Below, piece after piece: positions 35,055-43,540 of a stretch of DNA of 64,000 nt (its first letter is position 1; each line of letters starts with the position of its first letter). The notes beneath the pieces were generated by a model. That model was not told the DNA's origin, did no database searches, and saw nothing but the letters and a program-made list of their open reading frames with translations. Origin of the DNA: Nitrospirota bacterium (lineage in GTDB: Bacteria > Nitrospirota > Nitrospiria > Nitrospirales > Nitrospiraceae); NCBI GenBank assembly GCA_030684575.1, contig JAUXVD010000008.1:434001-498000 (forward strand), in the 5' to 3' direction. The translations under genes and the position numbers were made by a program.

Positions 35055-37943
35055 ATGCAGAGACGTACAGGGGCAGGGCTGATGATTGCAGCGGTGCTTG
35101 GCTTGCTTGAGGGGTGCGCCGGGCAGAGTCCGTTTGCGACGTATGTGGACTCCACAAAAGATTGTGTGGAGATGCTCGTGCAACGGGATCTGCAGAAAGT
35201 TGCCACGATACGAGAGCGGCGATTTCTCGGAAAGGTTCCGGATACCACGGCTCGTTGCCTTGGGGGGAACCATGCCGAAGGTCTCCGCGAAGGGCCTTGG
35301 TTGGATTGGCCCAACTATTGGGCCGCAGGCGATAGCACCTCACGAGCCCCTGCGCGTCTGTTCGCTCATGCCAAGGTGCTGGGCCCCAACGCGCATGGGA
35401 TTAACGGCGCACTCTACGATCTGGAGGTGCAACGGATCGAACTCATCAAGTTCAACCTCTTTGACAATAATGGGACCTACGAATCCTACGTCACGGGCCG
35501 CGATGGCGAGGCAGGGACGGTGCTCAAAACATGGCCGGAGCTGCGATTGCCGCAGAGCCATCCCGACTATACAGACGTCGGCGGCGACCGAACACAAGTT
35601 TGCCGAGGAGAACTCATTCGCTTCCGCAGCCTGAGCGGTATCTGCAACGACATTCGCAATCCGCTGATGGGATCGACGCAGCAACTATTCGCGCGGAATG
35701 TGCCGTTTGACACGACGTTTCCCGACCTGGGCCTGACCGAGACTGCCAGGAATCGCCATGGGGATCGTCTGGGGCTTTTGAAGCCAGACCCCCAGGTCAT
35801 CAGCCGGAAATTATTCACGCGCCCGCAATCGCAGCCCGATCGATGCCGCGAGGGCCATGGGTTGGCGGGGAACGCGAAGGAAGCCGAGTGCGAGTACAAG
35901 CAGGCACCCTTCTTCAATGTGCTGGCCGCTTTCTGGATCCAGTTCATGACCCACGATTGGTTCGCCCATGTGGAAGAGGGGCACAATCGGCCAGATTGGA
36001 TGCCGGTCGGCTGTGCGACGCAACTGGTTAAGAACGTCGAGCAGCCGCTGACCGGTGATGAGGTCAAGCAGTTGGGCTGCCGTCCTGACGACAAGATCGA
36101 TGCGGCCTTGATCGCCGACAGCACGGAGCCCCGCTCATTTATGCAGGGCGGCAAGACCTATCTTACGAGGGCGCCGAAGACCACCGCCAATCACGTCACC
36201 GCCTGGTGGGACGCCTCGCAGCTGTATGGATATGACGAGCGTTCCAGTAAACGTGTGAAGCGCGACCCCAAGGACTCAGCCAAGTTGTTGTTGCTGCCGG
36301 TTGAAGCGGGAGACAACGCAGGCTATCTGCCGATCTTTGAATCGGGCGACCCGATCAATCTTGAATGGTCAGGGCAGGAAGCCACGGCCTTTCCCGACAA
36401 CTGGTCTATCGGCCTGAGTTTTTTTCATAATGTCTTCGCGCGTGAGCACAATGCGTTCGTCGAGGCATTCAGAACCCAGACCGAACTCACGCCAGATGGC
36501 GACAGCGGCTTGAGAAATCCCGCCGAGCCGGACCGCGTCATCCGCTACCGGGACGTCACTCCGAACGAGTTGTTCGAAGTGGCCAGGCTGGTCGTTGCGG
36601 CGGAGATGGCCAAGGTCCACACCATCGAATGGACCACGCAGTTGCTCTACAACGAGCCCTTGAACCGGGGCATGCATGCCAACTGGCAGGGGGTCTTCGC
36701 GAATCAGGAGCTGGTGGCGGGTGCGCTGCAGGAAGTCGTGCGGCGCCTCGGCGATTCGGAGGATGCGAAGAAGGCCAACAGCCTCTACGCGGCGCTGGCA
36801 GCCGGGCCCGGCATCTTCGGCTTGGGCAACCGGGTCTATGAGGGCGTGCCGCTCGTGGGCCTGATCGATTCCGGCAAAGTCGACCGCTGGGATCTGAAGA
36901 ACGACGACCACATCAACGGGGGCGTGAACCATTTTGGCTCCCCCTTCAATTTCCCCGAGGAGTTCATCACGGTGTACCGGCTGCATCCGCTGTTGCCGGA
37001 CCTGATCGACTACCGCGAGTGGAACAGGGAGCCGAACGTCATTCGGCAAAAGGTGCCGGTGATCGACACCTTCCGGAGCAAGGCCACCAGGGCGATGCGG
37101 GAGAAGGGTCTGTCCAATTGGGCGCTCAGCATGGGCCGCCAGCGGCTGGGAGCCTTGACCCTGCAGAACCATCCGCAGTTTCTGCAGAACCTCACGATGA
37201 ATCGGCTGCAGTCTCCCACCAGACAGATCGACGTGGCCGCCCTCGATCTCATCAGGGATCGGGAGCGGGGTATCCCGCGTTACAACGAATTCCGCCGGCA
37301 GTATGGGCTGACGCAGTTGACCAGCTTCGATGAATTCGTGGACCAGCGCGAACAGGATGTGAAGAAGCGGAGCGAGCAGGAGCAGCTCGTGAAGACCCTG
37401 CGCGAGGTCTATGGACAGCACCGGTGCGATGCCTCCAAGAGGATCACCGACGCACGGTTGAATGACGACGGCTCACCCGTCAACGATTGTCTGGGCCATC
37501 CGAACGGCGCCATGATCGACAACATCGAGGACGTCGATACGGTAGTGGGATGGCTGGCGGAGTTTCGGCGTCCGCATGGCTTCGCCATTTCCGAAACCCA
37601 GTTCGTCGTGTTCATCCTCAACGCCTCGCGCCGCCTCTTCAGCGACCGGTTTTTCACGTCCAGTTTCCGTCCCGAGTTCTACACGACGTTGGGCGTCGAC
37701 TGGGTCATGCATAATGGGCCTGGCCCTGAGCAGATGGAGCAGGGGAAGATCAACGGGCACACACAGCCGGTCTCTCCCATGAAACGTGTGCTCTTGCGGA
37801 CGATGCCGGAACTGGCAGGCGAACTGCAGGGCGTCGTGAATGTGTTCGATCCCTGGGCGAGGGATCGTGGAGAATATTACAGCCTGGATTGGAAGGCGAG
37901 GGCTGGAGCAGAACAAGATGAGGCGTTCGCCAACAAGAAATAG
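35055..37943 (+). CDS. Animal-type haem peroxidase family lipoprotein (962 aa)
   Basis: From the ATG after AGAAGGGGGC the protein begins MQRRTGAGLMIAAVLGLLEG and has a lipobox-like LLEGC, so it is likely a lipoprotein. The distal haem site appears in FWIQFMTHDWFAH (HDW with the distal His), the family signature WWDASQLYGYDERS follows, then GLSFFHNVFAREHNAFVEAF. The proximal side is EEFITVYRLHPLLPD. These are the landmarks of the animal haem peroxidase/fatty acid dioxygenase superfamily (myeloperoxidase, PGHS, linoleate diol synthase). Probably it oxidises lipids or halides in the envelope. A palindromic repeat abuts its stop. Confidence 0.88.
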   Translation: MQRRTGAGLMIAAVLGLLEGCAGQSPFATYVDSTKDCVEMLVQRDLQKVATIRERRFLGKVPDTTARCLGGNHAEGLREGPWLDWPNYWAAGDSTSRAPARLFAHAKVLGPNAHGINGALYDLEVQRIELIKFNLFDNNGTYESYVTGRDGEAGTVLKTWPELRLPQSHPDYTDVGGDRTQVCRGELIRFRSLSGICNDIRNPLMGSTQQLFARNVPFDTTFPDLGLTETARNRHGDRLGLLKPDPQVISRKLFTRPQSQPDRCREGHGLAGNAKEAECEYKQAPFFNVLAAFWIQFMTHDWFAHVEEGHNRPDWMPVGCATQLVKNVEQPLTGDEVKQLGCRPDDKIDAALIADSTEPRSFMQGGKTYLTRAPKTTANHVTAWWDASQLYGYDERSSKRVKRDPKDSAKLLLLPVEAGDNAGYLPIFESGDPINLEWSGQEATAFPDNWSIGLSFFHNVFAREHNAFVEAFRTQTELTPDGDSGLRNPAEPDRVIRYRDVTPNELFEVARLVVAAEMAKVHTIEWTTQLLYNEPLNRGMHANWQGVFANQELVAGALQEVVRRLGDSEDAKKANSLYAALAAGPGIFGLGNRVYEGVPLVGLIDSGKVDRWDLKNDDHINGGVNHFGSPFNFPEEFITVYRLHPLLPDLIDYREWNREPNVIRQKVPVIDTFRSKATRAMREKGLSNWALSMGRQRLGALTLQNHPQFLQNLTMNRLQSPTRQIDVAALDLIRDRERGIPRYNEFRRQYGLTQLTSFDEFVDQREQDVKKRSEQEQLVKTLREVYGQHRCDASKRITDARLNDDGSPVNDCLGHPNGAMIDNIEDVDTVVGWLAEFRRPHGFAISETQFVVFILNASRRLFSDRFFTSSFRPEFYTTLGVDWVMHNGPGPEQMEQGKINGHTQPVSPMKRVLLRTMPELAGELQGVVNVFDPWARDRGEYYSLDWKARAGAEQDEAFANKK

Positions 37944-37944
37944 G

Positions 37945-38046
37945 GGAGGAGGGTGTCCTGTTGATCTCCTGTGCTCGCGCAACGCGCGGTCGCGGACTCC
38001 CCTCGTTGGACGCGCGCAGTGGGAGATCAAGCAGGCCACCCTCCTA
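37945..38046. repeat. Palindromic repeat family 1, full copy B
   Basis: Arms GGAGGGTGTCCTGTTGATCT and its reverse complement with two mismatches (right arm from 38022) enclose the family core GCTCGCGCAACGCGC ... GTTGGACGCGCGCAG. It begins one base after the peroxidase stop and lies between convergent genes, so it could act as a bidirectional transcript end. Confidence 0.7.
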
Positions 38047-38094
38047 GAGAGAGATTGGCGAATTGAGAGGGGGAGAGGAGAGAAAAGAAGGAAG

Positions 38095-38132
38095 GGGCCT
38101 GGTCGTCCTCTTGCTCGCGGAACGCACGCGCG
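38095..38132. repeat. Half copy of palindromic repeat family 1 (copy C)
   Basis: GGCCTGGTCGTCCTCTTGCT and CGCGGAACGCACGCG match the left half of the full elements. It ends two bases before the stop of the DUF799 gene on the minus strand; the right half is absent. Confidence 0.55.
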
Positions 38133-38134
38133 GT

Positions 38135-38797
38135 TTACTTAAATTGCTCCCGGTCTTTTTGGAATTCCGGATGGTACGGTCCTGCGGGGAGGCCAGACCG
38201 GGGTTGTTTGGCGACGAGGGTATTCGCTTGAAGAGCGATGGGTCGATATTGAACGGTTGAAGCGGTAATTGCCGCCTGGACTGCTGCGACGACCAGGGCT
38301 CCAATGAGCCCGCCTCCGCCACCCCCGCCGCTATTGTGAACCACTTTTTGTTTTCCCGTCCACAGCAGGGCTCCCGTACCGGCATCCACGAGGCGATAGT
38401 CGGCTCCCACGATGATGTTTGAGGCAAGGACAACGTAAGAGGTCGTCCAGTCTGTGATCGTCACATACAGGATCGAGTCCGCGCCGAAGACCTCTTTAAA
38501 TTTCTCCGGGGGGATGGCGGCGATGGCGCCTTCGTCGGTTGCGCCCAGATCGTTGAGGACGTCTTGGACGAGGAATACCGGGAATACATAGTATCCGCGC
38601 TCGGCGAACGCGGCGCTGACGGTCGTGAGGAACACAGCCGGGGCATCCACCGCCGTGGTCTTGTTGGCGGGTGGAACGACGAGAATGGAACGTGGTTGAT
38701 GGTCGAAAAAGTTCGAGTAATCCGGGTTGGGCTGTGTGACGCAACCGGAGAGGACGAGGGCCGCGCACGCGACAGTAAGATACGAGAAGTGGCTCAT
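38135..38797 (-). CDS. DUF799 (GNA1162) family lipoprotein
   Basis: 220 aa. The leader has lipobox LSGC (LVLSGCVTQP). The body includes PRSILVVPPANKTTAVDAPA, GYYVFPVFLVQDVLNDLG and DSILYVTITDWTTSYVVLAS, with a Gly run (NSGGGGGGGLIGALV) towards the end; these are DUF799 features. DUF799 and DUF4810 lipoproteins are usually encoded next to CsgG-like secretion lipoproteins, as here. The ATG overlaps the stop of the upstream gene (ATGA). Confidence 0.88.
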   Translation of the reverse strand: MSHFSYLTVACAALVLSGCVTQPNPDYSNFFDHQPRSILVVPPANKTTAVDAPAVFLTTVSAAFAERGYYVFPVFLVQDVLNDLGATDEGAIAAIPPEKFKEVFGADSILYVTITDWTTSYVVLASNIIVGADYRLVDAGTGALLWTGKQKVVHNSGGGGGGGLIGALVVAAVQAAITASTVQYRPIALQANTLVAKQPRSGLPAGPYHPEFQKDREQFK

Positions 38798-39183
38798 GGC
38801 GCGGGTTTCTTCTCTTTCTCTTTATCCTTCCGTCCTTGAATCCTGGAGACCATCGTGTCCATCAGCGGTTTCGACTCCGGGTACAACGCCGCTTCTTTCT
38901 GCAGTTCTGCCATGGCCTCCTCGGCTCTTCCTTGTTTGAAGAGGAGATACCCATAGTCGCCATGGATCCCCGGGCCCACTTTGGCGTTGGTGGTCTGAGC
39001 GTCATTAATGGTGGCGAGGAGCATGGTCGCGGCTTCGGTCTCACCTCCCGCTCCGGCATGCTGTTGGCGCGAGTAGAGGCTGTCTTCATAAGAGCCCCAA
39101 TAGAACTGGGAGGCGGGCATACAGGCCGTGACGCCCAAGACGCAGGCGAACAGCGAGGCGACGGTAACGAGACGTGGCATCAT
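38794..39183 (-). CDS. DUF4810 family lipoprotein
   Basis: 129 aa, lipobox VTAC (LGVTACMPAS). QFYWGSYEDSLYSRQQHAG is the conserved N-terminal segment of DUF4810 proteins, followed by a TPR-like helical part (HGDYGYLLFKQGRAEEAMAE) and a Lys-rich tail. The stop overlaps the next start and its own start overlaps the upstream gene's end, so four genes are one coupled operon. Confidence 0.88.
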   Translation of the reverse strand: MMPRLVTVASLFACVLGVTACMPASQFYWGSYEDSLYSRQQHAGAGGETEAATMLLATINDAQTTNAKVGPGIHGDYGYLLFKQGRAEEAMAELQKEAALYPESKPLMDTMVSRIQGRKDKEKEKKPAP

Positions 39184-39521
39184 CGGATATCGATCGTCCT
39201 GGTTGAGCCGGTTCCGATAAACACTTTCTGTTTCAAGCGCACGAGGCCGGCCTCACGGATTTCGATCTCATGTGTGCCGGGGGTGACGCCGAGCTGGCCC
39301 CCAGACCGATAGGCTTCTCCGGTTCCGATCGCGGTCCCGTCCAGGAAAATTTCATGCTGGTTCGCGATATTCGAAAATCGAATATAACCTTCGTCTTTGT
39401 TCTGATCGACGTTCGAGGTCGTGGTTTGCGATACGGGTCCGAAGAGGGGGGCAAACAGGCCGCAGGCAGGCAGGAGCAGGAGGCCGAGCAGGAACAGGCT
39501 GCGCAGTAGGATGGTCCTCAT
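39180..39521 (-). CDS. Small lipoprotein with PEGA-like domain
   Basis: The ATG at 39521 gives 113 aa with a lipobox LLPAC. The rest is a single beta-rich domain: GYIRFSNIANQHEIFLDGTA, GVTPGTHEIEIREAGLVRLK and KVFIGTGSTRTIDIR. That is the PEGA pattern seen in envelope proteins. Within the CsgG operon it may be a pore-complex accessory; that is inference from position. Confidence 0.75.
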   Translation of the reverse strand: MRTILLRSLFLLGLLLLPACGLFAPLFGPVSQTTTSNVDQNKDEGYIRFSNIANQHEIFLDGTAIGTGEAYRSGGQLGVTPGTHEIEIREAGLVRLKQKVFIGTGSTRTIDIR

Positions 39522-39537
39522 GAACGGCTCCTTCCCG

Positions 39538-40527
39538 TTAGAACTGGATGATGTGATCGGTCGTCGGCATCGGCCCATTGACGATCCGGCAGATCGAACC
39601 CTCGTTGGTGTCCGAATCCCCGAAGAACGACAGCACTTCCAGTTCGCCCAGCTGGGTATGGGGCAGCTGGATATTGAATCCCGTTTGCGGACTCTTGATC
39701 ACCTTGCCGGCGGCCATGACTTTGAGATGGTCCCCGACTCTCAGCCCCTGCCGCGCTCCGCCGGCGACCATCACGTTGGGACCTTCCACCGTCAGGATGC
39801 TCGTGGTCCAGGGTTTATCGGCCAGCTTGTTGATCAGTTTATCGATCAGGTTCACCACGGCGGCAGAGAGGGCCTTGTCGTTCAGGGTCGAATCGAAGGT
39901 CGCTCGATCGCCGAGTCCGAGAATCGTCGATTGCTCGAGCGTCGCGTCTCCGGCGCCGTCATCGCTGAAGAAGGCATGTCCGGTGCGGGGATCGACCAGC
40001 CGGGCGTTCACCTTGGCATGGGCGATCTGTTGCCGCGACCGGGAAAACATCTGGACCTCGCCGACGTCCTTGCGTCCGAATTCGGCGATGGACCCGAAGA
40101 TCAGCGCATCGACACCGACCATGCTTTGCTTGAATTGTTCGCGGCTGAGGCCCATCAGCTCGCTTTCCGCTTCGAGTTTGTTGAGGTCCTGCCGTTCGAG
40201 CACGATAAATTTTCCCGAGCGGGTCAACTCGGTCGAGAGCATGTCGGCAGCCTGTTTACCGAGCCGATCGAAGTTCGGGTCCCGGTTGTAGGCCTCCCCG
40301 AAGAGACTCGGCGACGTGGTGCGGGCCTCATTGGTGAAGCGGGCCACCGCGATCTTTCGCTTGAGGATGCGGACGGACGTGTTGGATGAGGCCCCTGAAA
40401 GATTCGCCGGGGCCTGGGCGGCCGGATTTGATGGGGTGGGACGGGAGTCCACCACCTCTCGTTTATCGTAGCTGGCGCAACTGGTACAGAGGAGGAGGAC
40501 GGGAAGGAAGAATGAGGAGCGTCTCAT
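39538..40527 (-). CDS. CsgG family curli-type secretion lipoprotein
   Basis: 329 aa from the ATG with GAGGTG upstream. Lipobox CTSC (LLCTSCASYD). CsgG features: KRKIAVARFTNEARTTSPSL, FIVLERQDLNKLEAESELMG (VLER is characteristic) and GVDALIFGSIAEFGRKDVGE, then the C-terminal barrel-forming region. First gene of the operon with PEGA, DUF4810 and DUF799 lipoproteins. In curli systems CsgG forms the outer-membrane export pore, but no CsgA/B-type amyloid subunit is seen, so it more likely belongs to the GNA1162/DUF4810 envelope-stress lineage. Confidence 0.88.
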   Translation of the reverse strand: MRRSSFFLPVLLLCTSCASYDKREVVDSRPTPSNPAAQAPANLSGASSNTSVRILKRKIAVARFTNEARTTSPSLFGEAYNRDPNFDRLGKQAADMLSTELTRSGKFIVLERQDLNKLEAESELMGLSREQFKQSMVGVDALIFGSIAEFGRKDVGEVQMFSRSRQQIAHAKVNARLVDPRTGHAFFSDDGAGDATLEQSTILGLGDRATFDSTLNDKALSAAVVNLIDKLINKLADKPWTTSILTVEGPNVMVAGGARQGLRVGDHLKVMAAGKVIKSPQTGFNIQLPHTQLGELEVLSFFGDSDTNEGSICRIVNGPMPTTDHIIQF

Positions 40528-40712
40528 GGTCACCTCAGTCAAGGACGAGGAGTTGGCCAATCTCAAACCGGGCCCACGGTACCAGAAATGCGATGTCCGG
40601 GCAAGTGAGGGTTCCGTAGAGAGCGTTCAGTAATGTAAGTCAGGTCTCTGTAGCAGGATTGGGAGACGTCATTTGATTGTCTCTGCGTCCAGCCTGTACC
40701 ACCACTGACGAG

Positions 40713-41606
40713 CTATCGCTCCCGTCTGATCGTCTTGTCTCCTGCCGCCGGCTTGGCGAATTCGAATTTCAAGGCATTGACCCTGGACAGGTAGCTGTTC
40801 ACGTCGTGGTCGCCGCATCGTTGGTTGGGAGTCAGCCGGAATCCTCGTGACGCATAGGCATGGCCGGCACCGGCTCCGCAGAGGTGTATCAAGGCCGCGA
40901 GGTCCTGCTTCTGTCGAAGCGTGACTCTGCCTCCCAGCCTGGTGCCAATCGCCTTGGCGACCGCGCGATCGAGCGAGGCCGAGGTCACTTCGATGGCATG
41001 GCTCGGCAGGACGCGGGTGTAGAGGCTGTTGAACCAACAGGAGTTCAGGTCGTTCCAGGGGCCGTCTTCGACCACCACATGGTCGTGGATGCAATAACGC
41101 GTTGCCTCGCGAAAGGTCCCGTCGGTGATCTGGTACATGCCGACCGCGCTCGATGCCGGTTGGTACCACTCAAATGGATTCCAGGAGAGATGCCAGCGCC
41201 AATAGGTTCGCGCCACCGGATTGCCCGCTCCCTCCGTCTGTGCTAATGCCGCCAGCAGATCGGCCGTAATGACCGGGGTCGCATGTTCGCGGAAGAGTGA
41301 GCCGTATTCCTTCCAGGTCTCAATGGGGCGCTTGTTGAGGGCCCGGTCCAGAGGAAAGAGGACTTCACTCGGCTTGTTGAATACGTGATAGGCCCAGTTC
41401 AAGCCGAGCCACATGAGGAGAAGGAAGACGGCGATCAGGACGGCCCGCATCGTCGGCGGCGACTTGAGCACGGCCTTCATCACGCGACGAAAATTATTCC
41501 ATCGTGCGAGCAGAAACCGCCAGAAAGCTTTGATTGGCCCACGACGCCCGCGCCTGGTTCGGCGGCGTGGGCGTTTGGGGGAGTGGCGATTGGGTCTGGA
41601 GGACAT
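40713..41606 (-). CDS. Lytic transglycosylase domain protein, membrane-anchored
   Basis: 297 aa. An Arg-rich cytoplasmic start (MSSRPNRHSPKRPRRRTRRG) precedes one transmembrane helix (AVLIAVFLLLMWLGLNWAYH). The periplasmic part has ADLLAALAQTEGAGNPVART with the catalytic Glu (TEG), SSAVGMYQITDGTFREATRY in the SLT position (GMYQIT), and LIHLCGAGAGHAYASRGFRL. It cleaves peptidoglycan for envelope remodelling. Lies behind the CsgG operon and could help insert it through the wall. Confidence 0.82.
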   Translation of the reverse strand: MSSRPNRHSPKRPRRRTRRGRRGPIKAFWRFLLARWNNFRRVMKAVLKSPPTMRAVLIAVFLLLMWLGLNWAYHVFNKPSEVLFPLDRALNKRPIETWKEYGSLFREHATPVITADLLAALAQTEGAGNPVARTYWRWHLSWNPFEWYQPASSAVGMYQITDGTFREATRYCIHDHVVVEDGPWNDLNSCWFNSLYTRVLPSHAIEVTSASLDRAVAKAIGTRLGGRVTLRQKQDLAALIHLCGAGAGHAYASRGFRLTPNQRCGDHDVNSYLSRVNALKFEFAKPAAGDKTIRRER

Positions 41607-41639
41607 GGGGACAATATACCCGATTGGACGAGGAGGAGA

Positions 41640-41733
41640 GGGGGCAGCCTGGTCGTCCTCCTGCTCGCGGAACGCGCACGATCAGAATGTGCTCGTTCGA
41701 CGCGCGCAATCGAGGATCAACCAGGCCACCCCC
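41640..41733. repeat. Palindromic repeat family 1, full copy D
   Basis: Left arm GGGGGCAGCCTGGTCGTCCT (from 41640) pairs with the right arm GAGGATCAACCAGGCCACCC (from 41712) with few mismatches. The core GCTCGCGGAACGCGC, GATCAGAATGTGCTCG and GACGCGCGCA lies between them. The tail GAACGAGCAAGC recurs at other copies. Confidence 0.75.
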
Positions 41734-41772
41734 TTGAGTGGAACGAGCAAGCATAGAAGGATCATTTATATC

Positions 41773-41810
41773 GTTGGACGCACGCAGTTAGAGACCAATC
41801 GGCCCACTCC
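41773..41810. repeat. Half copy of palindromic repeat family 1 (copy E)
   Basis: GTTGGACGCACGCAGTTAGA followed by GACCAATCGGCCCACTCC matches only the right half of the element. It lies between full copies D and F, so this stretch is a small cluster of the repeats. Confidence 0.5.
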
Positions 41811-41871
41811 TTTAAGTTAATGGGATATTGAGAGAGGAAGGGGAAACGAGCAAGCTTGGAAGGAGAGGGAG

Positions 41872-41964
41872 GGAGCGGCCAGATGCCCTTCTTGCTCGCA
41901 GAACGCGCACGATCAGAATGTGCTCGTCCGATGCGCGCAGTAAAGGGCAGCCTTGGCCACTCCC
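41872..41964. repeat. Palindromic repeat family 1, full copy F
   Basis: GGAGCGGCCAGATGCCCTTC pairs with AAGGGCAGCCTTGGCCACTC (from 41944). The core is almost identical to copy D (GATCAGAATGTGCTCGT). Preceded by CGAGCAAGCTTGGAAGGAGA, the same tail seen after copies A and D. Confidence 0.7.
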
Positions 41965-42176
41965 GTGAAGTGAGGTGGAGGGAATTGACAGGCATCCCGT
42001 CTTGCTGAATGCGAGGCAGAAGGCAGCTCTTGCCATTGCGATGAGTTGACACTCACCGACAGCGAGTCGTAGCCTGTGCCCAAATTCTTGTTGGCAACCA
42101 GCCGAAAAGTAGAATGTCCCCGTTTTGGTTCCTGCGATAATGCCGGTGATACTCCGCAATTGCTGGAGGAGGGGCC

Positions 42177-42335
42177 ATGAAGAAAGCGAATGGTAAAGCA
42201 GAGGCGAAGTCCTTCGCGCAAGACGTCGGACGTGCGCTGCGGCGAGCGGCTAAAGTGGCCAGAGCCACAGCGCGAACGCACCATACACCTATTTATGTGT
42301 GGGAAAATGGCAAGGTCGTTGCGAAGAAGCCCTAG
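42177..42335 (+). CDS. Small basic protein (52 aa)
   Basis: The ATG is preceded by GGAGGAGGGGCC. The product is MKKANGKAEAKSFAQDVGRA ... ending TPIYVWENGKVVAKKP. The N-terminal half is a very basic amphipathic helix (ALRRAAKVARATARTHH) and the C-terminus reads as a beta hairpin of the 'YVWENGKVV' type, seen in many small bacterial proteins beside toxin-antitoxin or transposon loci. Strong start and uniform composition support a real gene. Function unknown; a nucleic-acid-binding role is plausible. Confidence 0.7.
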   Translation: MKKANGKAEAKSFAQDVGRALRRAAKVARATARTHHTPIYVWENGKVVAKKP

Positions 42336-42472
42336 CCCACGCATCGTTTCCATTCCACCCGCTCTTCCCTTCTCATCAGCATTCTCAACTCAGCCGCGCG
42401 TCAGCGATCCTTTCTAGGGGCCTATCTCTTGACGACTGACGATTGGCGCACCCCATTCCCAATCCCTATCCC

Positions 42473-42603
42473 AGCAGGCTGTTCAGAAAGGTCGTCCAGC
42501 AAGGCCGCAGTAAGCGGAGGGGCGAGGCATACTCTCGGCAGTAGGTTGAGCCACTCCGCGCCGCGAGAACGATGCTGGCGGCTTTTATCAACGGCTTGTT
42601 AGC
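42473..42603. repeat. Palindromic repeat family 2, copy 1
   Basis: Starts AGCAGGCTGTTCAGAAAGG and ends with a partly complementary GGCTTGTTAGC. The interior has CCGCAGTAAGCGGAGGGGCG and GCGCCGCGAGAACGATGCTG, shared in inverted orientation with copy 2. The stop codon of the AEC transporter (minus strand, 42588-42590) lies inside the element. Confidence 0.65.
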
Positions 42604-43505
42604 AGCGCGGCAAGTTGAGGCAGCCAGGGAAGCAGTGCCACGCCGACACAGATCGAGAGGGCCACGATCGAGGCGACCAGATCTTCATCCAGGCCGGTTT
42701 CCGTCGCGAAGATTACCGCCGTCACCGCTGACGGCATCCCGGCGATCATGATCACGACCGCTCGTTCCAATCCGGTGAGATCCAGCAGCCAGGCTGCGAC
42801 CCATCCCAGCAACAGTCCGCCCCCCATCCGCATCGCCGCACCCAGACAGGTCAATGGCCAGGTCCGCCGCAGCGCCGCGAAACTGATCGAGAGGCCGAGC
42901 ACGAGGCTCGCGAGTGGCGTCGTCGTCAGATGGACCGGCGTCAGGATCGTGTGGAGCCAGGAGGGCAGATGGAGGGCGGCGGCCTTCAAGGCGAGCATGA
43001 GCGTCAAGGCCAGGAACGGGGGCGCGGAGAGCAGGCGCAACAGCGGCGAGCGCGCCGTGGGTGAGGCTGTGCCATGCCACAGGGCCATCGCATACAAGGC
43101 TGTGAGCGTGAGCGCGGTCTGGCCAAGGTCGAAGAGAATCGCCTGCGCGAGTCCCTCGTCGCCGAACGTCGCGAGCGCGACGGGATAGGCGAAGTACACG
43201 GAGTTGATACAGCCGACGGCGAGCAGGAATCCGCCCTGCGTCGGGCGGGCGAGGTGCAGCAGTCTGGCAAGCGGCCAGGAGGCAAGCACCAGCGGGAGCG
43301 ACACGAGGCAGGCAGCGAGGGGCACCTTCCAGGCCGTCGGCGCGAAGGCCACGCGATCGAGCGACACGAGAATCGTGGCAGGGAGACTGACTGAAAAGAC
43401 GAGCAGGCTGAGCCGTTCGGTATGGTGCTTGGTGAGGAGGCCGGACCAGCGCAGTGCTGCGCCGGCGATGAAGAGGATGAGGAAGGCTTGGAGGGAGGGG
43501 GGCAT
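42588..43505 (-). CDS. AEC family transporter (auxin efflux carrier-like permease)
   Basis: From the ATG at 43505, 305 aa; a GTG at 43547 would add 14 residues unlike the family. About ten helices in two inverted halves: MPPSLQAFLILFIAGAALRW, LLAVGCINSVYFAYPVALAT (conserved N-S-x-F/Y-xxPV crossover), then in the second half IMIAGMPSAVTAVIFATETG (the matching MP crossover). AEC permeases move organic anions such as malate. The C-terminal codons and stop lie within a family-2 repeat. Confidence 0.85.
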   Translation of the reverse strand: MPPSLQAFLILFIAGAALRWSGLLTKHHTERLSLLVFSVSLPATILVSLDRVAFAPTAWKVPLAACLVSLPLVLASWPLARLLHLARPTQGGFLLAVGCINSVYFAYPVALATFGDEGLAQAILFDLGQTALTLTALYAMALWHGTASPTARSPLLRLLSAPPFLALTLMLALKAAALHLPSWLHTILTPVHLTTTPLASLVLGLSISFAALRRTWPLTCLGAAMRMGGGLLLGWVAAWLLDLTGLERAVVIMIAGMPSAVTAVIFATETGLDEDLVASIVALSICVGVALLPWLPQLAALLTSR

Positions 43506-43540
43506 GGGGGGAGAGAGTAGCAGAAAAAGAGGAGCGGGTC

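Noticed and set aside
36369-37421. 350-codon open frame antisense to the haem peroxidase
   Set aside because: Complement of the peroxidase coding strand; no start site or motif.
38135-40527. Curli biogenesis locus
   Set aside because: No CsgA, CsgB, CsgE or CsgF-like genes; the partners are DUF799/DUF4810 lipoproteins.
41385-41820. Open frames reading CSRNA...VRRAQ near several loci
   Set aside because: The recurring peptide comes from the family-1 palindromic repeats, not from related proteins.
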